A stretch of DNA of 64,000 nt from UBA9676 sp963741615. Its GTDB lineage: Bacteria; Actinomycetota; Actinomycetes; Streptosporangiales; Streptosporangiaceae. A program made the translations under genes and the position numbers. The stretch is from NCBI GenBank assembly GCA_963741615.1, contig CAVUIU010000029.1:310001-374000 (forward strand). Direction: 5' to 3'. This document shows, one piece after another, positions 59,796 through 64,000 of the stretch; the first letter of the stretch is position 1, and each line of letters starts with the position of its first letter. The notes beneath the pieces were generated by a model. The model ran no database searches and was not told where the DNA came from. It saw only the letters and a program-made list of their open reading frames with translations.

Positions 59796-60221
59796 ATGTG
59801 GGCCTGCCCCGACTGCGGGCGCACCTTCGCCAACCGCAACCAGACCCATACCTGCGCCCCGCTCGGCGGCCTGGACCGGCATTTCGCGCACGCTTCGCCC
59901 GCGGTCCGGGCGGCCTTTGACCGGGTTGTGGTGGCGGCCCGGCGGCTGGGGCCGGTTGAGGTGCTGCCGGAGAAGACCCGCATCGCGCTGCATGTCCGGA
60001 TGAGCTTTGCCGCCTTCATGCCGCGCCGCCACTGGCTCAACGGGCATCTTGTCCTCGCCCGGACTGTTGACAGCCCCCGCTTCCTGCGGGTCGAGACGTA
60101 CTCACCGCGGAACGTGGTGCACACATTCCGGCTGACCTCGCCGGCCGATGTGGACGACGAGTTCGTGGCCTGGCTGGCGGAGGCCTACCAGGTGGGGGCG
60201 CAGAAGCACCGGCACGGATGA
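59796..60221 (+). CDS. DUF5655-like protein with CxxC zinc-finger-like N-terminus
   Basis: A ~141-residue protein. MWACPDCGRTFANRNQTHTC has a Cys-x2-Cys ... His-x-Cys putative zinc site; the rest (EKTRIALHVRMSFAAFMPRR, then RVETYSPRNVVHTFRL) matches actinobacterial DUF5655-type proteins. Function unknown. ATG 59796 has GGTGA five bases upstream; GTG 59787 is an in-frame alternative. Confidence 0.78.
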   Translation: MWACPDCGRTFANRNQTHTCAPLGGLDRHFAHASPAVRAAFDRVVVAARRLGPVEVLPEKTRIALHVRMSFAAFMPRRHWLNGHLVLARTVDSPRFLRVETYSPRNVVHTFRLTSPADVDDEFVAWLAEAYQVGAQKHRHG

Positions 60222-60236
60222 CCGCTGCGGGGGTGG

Positions 60237-60272
60237 CCCAACTGGCGGTCACGGGGAGAGCCGCCAGTTGGG
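60237..60272. terminator. Bidirectional hairpin terminator
   Basis: Perfect 12-bp stem CCCAACTGGCGG / CCGCCAGTTGGG with a 12-base loop, between the convergent DUF5655-like and HtrA-like genes; no T-tract. Confidence 0.8.
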
Positions 60273-60288
60273 ACACATGGTCAGGCGG

Positions 60289-61491
60289 TCAGGCGGCCGG
60301 CCCGGTGATCAGGACGACGGTCGCGGAATGCGTCTGGCCAGCCGTGTCGGCCCAGCTGATCCGGACACTGTCGCCCGGGTGGTGCTGTCCCAGGGCTGAC
60401 TGCAGCGCGCTCGGCGACGAGATGCGCTGCCCATCCACTGAGTTGATCACGTCGCCGCCGGTGAGGCCGGCCCCGGCCGCGGGCGAATTCGGGATGACCG
60501 CGGACACGGCGGCCCCGCTGCCGGCCGGCACACCACTGGCTGCGGCGTTGTCAGCGGACAGGACCTCCACGCCCATCAGCCCGGTCGCGCCGATGTGCAC
60601 CGTGGCGGAGGCGGTGCCAGCCTCGATCTGGTTGCCGATGGCGACCGCGCGGTTGATCGGGATGGCGAAGGCCTGGGTATGCCCGGCCTGGATCTGGAAC
60701 CCGGACGAGGCCGCGGTGTTGATGCCGATGACCTGCCCGGCTGTGTTGACGAGCGGACCGCCCGAGTCACCCGGCTGGATGCCCGCGTCGTGGTGGATGA
60801 GCCCGGTCAGCCGTTCGGAAGTGCCCGCAGAGGCGTCCGAGGCGGTGATCGACGCGCCGAGGCTTGCGATGCGGCCGGTGGCCACCGACGGGGTGCCGCC
60901 CTTGCCGCCCGCGTTGCCGAGCGCCACGACCTTATGGCCCGCAGCGGCGCTGGCGGAGTCGCCCAGGGTGACCGTCTTGAGCCCGGATGCTCCCTGCATT
61001 CGAAGGACCGCGATGTCGTGGCTGTGGTCGTAGCCGACGACCCTGGCCGGGTACGTGCGGCCGTTGCCGACGTCGGTGACCCTGATCGAAGTGGCACCGT
61101 CGATGACGTGGTTGTTGGTCAGCACCTCACCCGATGGGGTCAGCACCAGCCCGGTGCCGGCCGCTTCGCCGTGCTGGAAGCCGAGCGTGGTGACCACGTC
61201 GACCAGGCCGGGGTCGACCTGGGCGGCGATCTGAGACGTCGTCAGGACCTTGGTGCCAGAGGTGATCCCCGCGGCAGACAGCCCCCAGAAGGCAGCCAGG
61301 CCGACCGCGGTCACGGCGCCGACCGCCAGCAGGCCACGGCGGAAACGCCGGGTCGGGTTCCCCGGCCCTTCGCCTCCTCCGCCATAGCCGACAGGGCCGC
61401 CGGGACCGGCGGGACCGCCCGGATCGAACCAGGGCGGCAGTGGTGGCTGCTCCGATCCTGCCGGGACAGTGGGATCGTAGGTTGTGCTCAT
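60289..61491 (-). CDS. HtrA/DegP-type serine protease with PDZ domain
   Basis: A ~400-residue membrane-anchored protease. Cytoplasmic Pro/Gly-rich N-terminus (~1-48), one transmembrane helix (~52-75, LLAVGAVTAVGLAAFWGLSA), trypsin-like domain with catalytic His in LTNNHVIDGAT, Asp in HSHDIAVLR and Ser in GIQPGDSGGPLVNT, and a C-terminal PDZ domain (~300-400, SPAAGAGLTGGDVINSVDG). It degrades or processes misfolded or envelope proteins outside the membrane. ATG 61491 chosen with GAGGGAG upstream. Downstream of the kinase gene by 112 bases on the same strand, so they may be linked. Confidence 0.9.
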   Translation of the reverse strand: MSTTYDPTVPAGSEQPPLPPWFDPGGPAGPGGPVGYGGGGEGPGNPTRRFRRGLLAVGAVTAVGLAAFWGLSAAGITSGTKVLTTSQIAAQVDPGLVDVVTTLGFQHGEAAGTGLVLTPSGEVLTNNHVIDGATSIRVTDVGNGRTYPARVVGYDHSHDIAVLRMQGASGLKTVTLGDSASAAAGHKVVALGNAGGKGGTPSVATGRIASLGASITASDASAGTSERLTGLIHHDAGIQPGDSGGPLVNTAGQVIGINTAASSGFQIQAGHTQAFAIPINRAVAIGNQIEAGTASATVHIGATGLMGVEVLSADNAAASGVPAGSGAAVSAVIPNSPAAGAGLTGGDVINSVDGQRISSPSALQSALGQHHPGDSVRISWADTAGQTHSATVVLITGPAA

Positions 61492-61602
61492 GGGGATCGG
61501 CTCCCTCGGTACGTATCGATCTCCTGCACTCAGTTTCAATGATCGATCCCGTACCTGGGAGAAGGCTGAAGACCTGCTGATCGCAGTCTTGATCTTTGCT
61601 GC

Positions 61603-63180
61603 TTACCCGTCCTTGCCGCCTCCTGGCCCGCCCCGGCCGCGCCCGCCGTCACCCGGCTGCACGCCGAACTCGGACCGGGGGCTGGTCCCGCCGATCTGAT
61701 GGGCGACGCAGCGGTAAGCGCGGGCGCCGCCCTGGAAGGCGGCCTCGTCCGGGGGCAGCACCTGGATCTGCCATGAGCCCTGGGGGATCTCGCGCGCCGC
61801 GCCCAGGCGCGACGCGAGCAGCACATGCATCGAGCACACCGCACCCACGGTCGGGTTCGCCTCCACGATGCTCTGGTCGAAGGTCCGCACGCCGGCGGGC
61901 AGGATCGCGATGGCGAATGTCTCCCAGATGTGTGGCTGCGTGCAGGGCAGGCTGCTGGCGATGGCGCCGCCGGAACTCACCGTCAGCCCGTTCCAGCATT
62001 CCGGGCTGCGGGGGCAGCGTGCGCTGGCCGCCGGCACGGACGCTGCCGGGCATCCGCTGGTAACCGTAGGGATCCCGAAGACGCCCGAGGCGGGCACGGA
62101 GACCGGCCTGGTGCCAGGGCTGCCGGAAGCGGTACCGCCAGCCGCACCGGTGCCGGTGCCATGGAGGACCCGGGCACCTACTAAGGTGGCCCCGCCGATG
62201 AGGGCGAGACCGGCGGCCACCGCGAGCGACAGCATCACCGTCGGCCGGCGGCGCGCGTGCCCGACGGAAGCATGCCCGGCCGGGACGCCGCCGGGTACGT
62301 CTCCGGCCGGGACGCCGCCAGGCGGGGGTTGACGGGCGGCCTGGGGTGGCGGCGGCCCGGGATGCATGGAGAGGCAGCCGAGTGCGTCCCGCAACGATGC
62401 CGCGCTCGGCGGTCTGGCCGCTGGATCGGCTGCGAGACCGCGGCGCAGGAGCGCCATCAGCTCAGGCGGCGCGCCGGGCACATCGGCGATCGGCCGGTCG
62501 TGGAGCGCCATGATGGTCGCGATGCCTGGTGATCGCGAGTCGGCGGGAAAGCGCGGTGGCCGCCCCGCGAGCAGGGCATACAGGGTCGCCGCGACGGAGT
62601 AGATGTCAGCGGCCACGGTTGGTTCCTCGCCACGGAAGGTCTCCGGTGGGGCAAATGCGGGGGTGAGCGCTTCGCGCGCCGCGGACTGATCACCTTCGGC
62701 GGCCATGATCGCCGCCAGCCCGAAGTCGGCCAGGCCGACCAGGCCGTAGCGATTGACCAGGATGTTCCCCGGCTTGATGTCGCGGTGCAGCACGCCAGCG
62801 GCGTGGGCCGCGGCGAGGGCGTCGCAGATCCTGACGCCGATATCGCGCACCCGCGCCGCGCCCATCGGGCCGTGCCTGCGCAGCGCGTCGTTCAGCGAGC
62901 CAGCGGGGCACAGTTCCATCACCAGATAGGGCCGCCCGTCGGCGAGTGTTCCCGCGTCATAGAGGTCGATGACATGCGGGTGCCCGGAGAGCCGCCCCGC
63001 CGCTGTCACCTCACGCACGAACCGCCGGCGGTCCCGGTCGCCGCCCAGCACGCGGTTGTCCACCTTGACGGCCACCTCACGGCCGACCGCGAGCTGCCAG
63101 CTCCGGTACACGGTGGCAAAACCGCCCGTTCCCAGCACGCCCGCAACCCTGTGCCCAGGTATGTCCGGTGCCGAGACCAC
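61603..63180 (-). CDS. Eukaryote-like Ser/Thr protein kinase with extracytoplasmic Cys-rich domain
   Basis: A 525-residue Pkn kinase. Kinase domain ~1-270: G-loop GTGGFATVYRSW, VAVKVDN (Lys), HRDIKPGNILVNR catalytic loop, ADFGLAAIMA (DFG), APPETFRGEEPTVAADIYS. A linker, one transmembrane helix (~320-340, LSLAVAAGLALIGGATLVGA) and an extracytoplasmic Cys-containing domain with PCTQPHIWETFAIAILP, like the septum-formation (septum_form) domain of actinomycetes. Signals from outside to phosphorylate cytoplasmic targets. GTG 63180 gives VSAPDIPGHRV; start site not strongly marked. Confidence 0.9.
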   Translation of the reverse strand: MVSAPDIPGHRVAGVLGTGGFATVYRSWQLAVGREVAVKVDNRVLGGDRDRRRFVREVTAAGRLSGHPHVIDLYDAGTLADGRPYLVMELCPAGSLNDALRRHGPMGAARVRDIGVRICDALAAAHAAGVLHRDIKPGNILVNRYGLVGLADFGLAAIMAAEGDQSAAREALTPAFAPPETFRGEEPTVAADIYSVAATLYALLAGRPPRFPADSRSPGIATIMALHDRPIADVPGAPPELMALLRRGLAADPAARPPSAASLRDALGCLSMHPGPPPPQAARQPPPGGVPAGDVPGGVPAGHASVGHARRRPTVMLSLAVAAGLALIGGATLVGARVLHGTGTGAAGGTASGSPGTRPVSVPASGVFGIPTVTSGCPAASVPAASARCPRSPECWNGLTVSSGGAIASSLPCTQPHIWETFAIAILPAGVRTFDQSIVEANPTVGAVCSMHVLLASRLGAAREIPQGSWQIQVLPPDEAAFQGGARAYRCVAHQIGGTSPRSEFGVQPGDGGRGRGGPGGGKDG

Positions 63181-63399
63181 GATGTGCCAGCTTAGCGCCG
63201 GGCCGCCGGGCGGGCAGGCGGACGCGGCAGTGGATCACACACAGAGCGAGGACAGCTGACACATCGTGATCATGACTACCCGTGCGGGCCCGGAGCTACC
63301 GTGGCGGAGGGAGCCGGCGATACCCGCTGGGCCTGGCCCGGGAACGACCGATCGCGGCCGGGGTGGCTTTCCGGGCCGGCCGCAGGGTAGTTGTAGGGG

Positions 63400-64000
63400 A
63401 TGGACAAAGACCTGATCGACGGGGTGGTGCAGACCGCGGCGGCTGTCGTGGCCGGCGGGGCGATTTCGGCCAACGGGCATGGCAACGTGAGCGTGCGGGT
63501 GGCGGGGGCAGAGGAAATGTACTTCACCTCGGCGCCGTCGCTGAAGGGTCTTGGCCCGGACGCGGTCGCGCGGGTGGGCCTGGACGGGACCCTGCTCGAG
63601 GGCCAGCTGGCACCGATTCAGGCCGCGGTGGTCGCCATGCACACCGCGCTGTACCTGGGCAACGCCGATGTCGGGTGTGTCATCCACACGCACTCGCCGT
63701 ACGCCACCGCCTACGCGGTCGCCAGCCGGCCGATCGGCTGCTGGATCGAGGCACTGGCCATGTTCGGGCTCGCCGATGGGGTGCCGCTCGCCGCCTACGC
63801 CCCCCGCGGCTCTGAGCAGGCGGTGGCGAACATCCGCGACTCCGTCAGGCCTGGCGTGCCCGCGGTCCTGCTGGCCAATCACGGGGTACTGATCTTCCAC
63901 CGCACCCCGGAGATGGCGGTCACCGTGGGTGGCGTAGTCGAGGAAGCTGCCCAGGCATCCATCAACGCCCAGGTGATTGGCGGCCCGGTGGCCATCCCGG
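63400..64000 (+). CDS. Class II aldolase/adducin-like protein (3' partial)
   Basis: At least 200 residues of an open frame that runs off the window. GGAISANGHGNVSVRVAG (~25), EGQLAPIQAAVVAMHTALY (~80), CVIHTHSPYATAYAVA with the zinc-binding HTH (~100), and LLANHGVLIF (~163, second zinc His). Family members such as L-fuculose-phosphate aldolase cleave sugar phosphates using Zn2+. AGGGG is close to the ATG at 63400. Divergent from the kinase gene. Confidence 0.88.
   Translation, partial: MDKDLIDGVVQTAAAVVAGGAISANGHGNVSVRVAGAEEMYFTSAPSLKGLGPDAVARVGLDGTLLEGQLAPIQAAVVAMHTALYLGNADVGCVIHTHSPYATAYAVASRPIGCWIEALAMFGLADGVPLAAYAPRGSEQAVANIRDSVRPGVPAVLLANHGVLIFHRTPEMAVTVGGVVEEAAQASINAQVIGGPVAIP

Noticed and set aside
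1..64000. tRNA, rRNA, insertion sequences or prophage
   Set aside because: No cloverleaf, rRNA-like stretch, transposase motif or att-like repeat was seen on either strand by eye; a covariance or transposase search would be the decisive test.

Overview
The window is very GC-rich double-stranded DNA (roughly 70% G+C by eye) with dense, often overlapping genes, frequent GTG/TTG starts, an F420/LLM-type oxidoreductase, FtsX/MMPL transporters, a eukaryote-like Ser/Thr kinase and Nudix/VOC/DUF6325 genes. This points to a chromosome segment of a soil-type actinomycete (Streptosporangiales/Streptomycetales-like; the exact genus cannot be read from the sequence). No rRNA, tRNA, CRISPR array, IS element or phage module was seen. 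The first gene is cut at its 5' end and the last at its 3' end.

Layout. 0-13 kb: housekeeping and accessory genes: a DedA-PAP2 fusion, a serine beta-lactamase-like hydrolase, a glutamate-cysteine ligase-like (GCS2) enzyme, a frameshifted LLM oxidoreductase, a cobalamin-binding protein, an FtsX/ATPase export pair, two VOC proteins, a YqeY-like protein, an F420-NADP reductase-like protein, DUF6325 and two tiny proteins. 13-32 kb: the centrepiece, a lipid/polyketide locus. It holds an acyl-CoA ligase, then a tightly coupled acyl-CoA dehydrogenase, a 2,973-residue megasynthase (KS-AT-KS-ACPx4-KR-DH), a 1,877-residue single-chain acyl-CoA carboxylase laid out like eukaryotic ACC (BC-BCCP-central-CT), and a convergent Sfp-type phosphopantetheinyl transferase that is frameshifted here. 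The four ACPs are copies that look identical at DNA level (period 333 bp), and each has Thr where the phosphopantetheine Ser should be.

32-36.4 kb: STAS, AI-2E-family and MMPL membrane proteins. 36.4-50.1 kb: an 11-gene minus-strand operon for uptake and breakdown of a beta-linked (amino)sugar oligomer: ROK kinase, family-5 solute-binding lipoprotein, DppBCDF-type ABC transporter, PfkB kinase, two GH4 glycosidases, BadF/GlcNAc-type kinase and a GH9 lipoprotein. It faces a divergent ROK repressor plus SIS-domain protein across a perfect 10-5-10 palindrome that is the likely operator.

52.6-58.4 kb: two Nudix genes, a SnoaL-like gene, and the cobalamin salvage/nucleotide-loop operon cbiZ-cobU-cobS-cobD-cobT, preceded by a clear cobalamin riboswitch. 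58.4-64 kb: a 15-bp tandem repeat, a short USP-like protein, an HEAGH zinc-protease-like protein, a DUF5655-like protein, an HtrA-type protease with PDZ, a Ser/Thr kinase with an extracytoplasmic Cys-rich domain, and a class II aldolase.

Working together: the carboxylase probably supplies malonyl-type extender units to the iterative megasynthase, with the dehydrogenase and ligase as tailoring or activation enzymes. This makes a candidate secondary-lipid (polyene/PUFA-like) system. The sugar operon and the B12 operon are self-contained and each carries its own visible switch.
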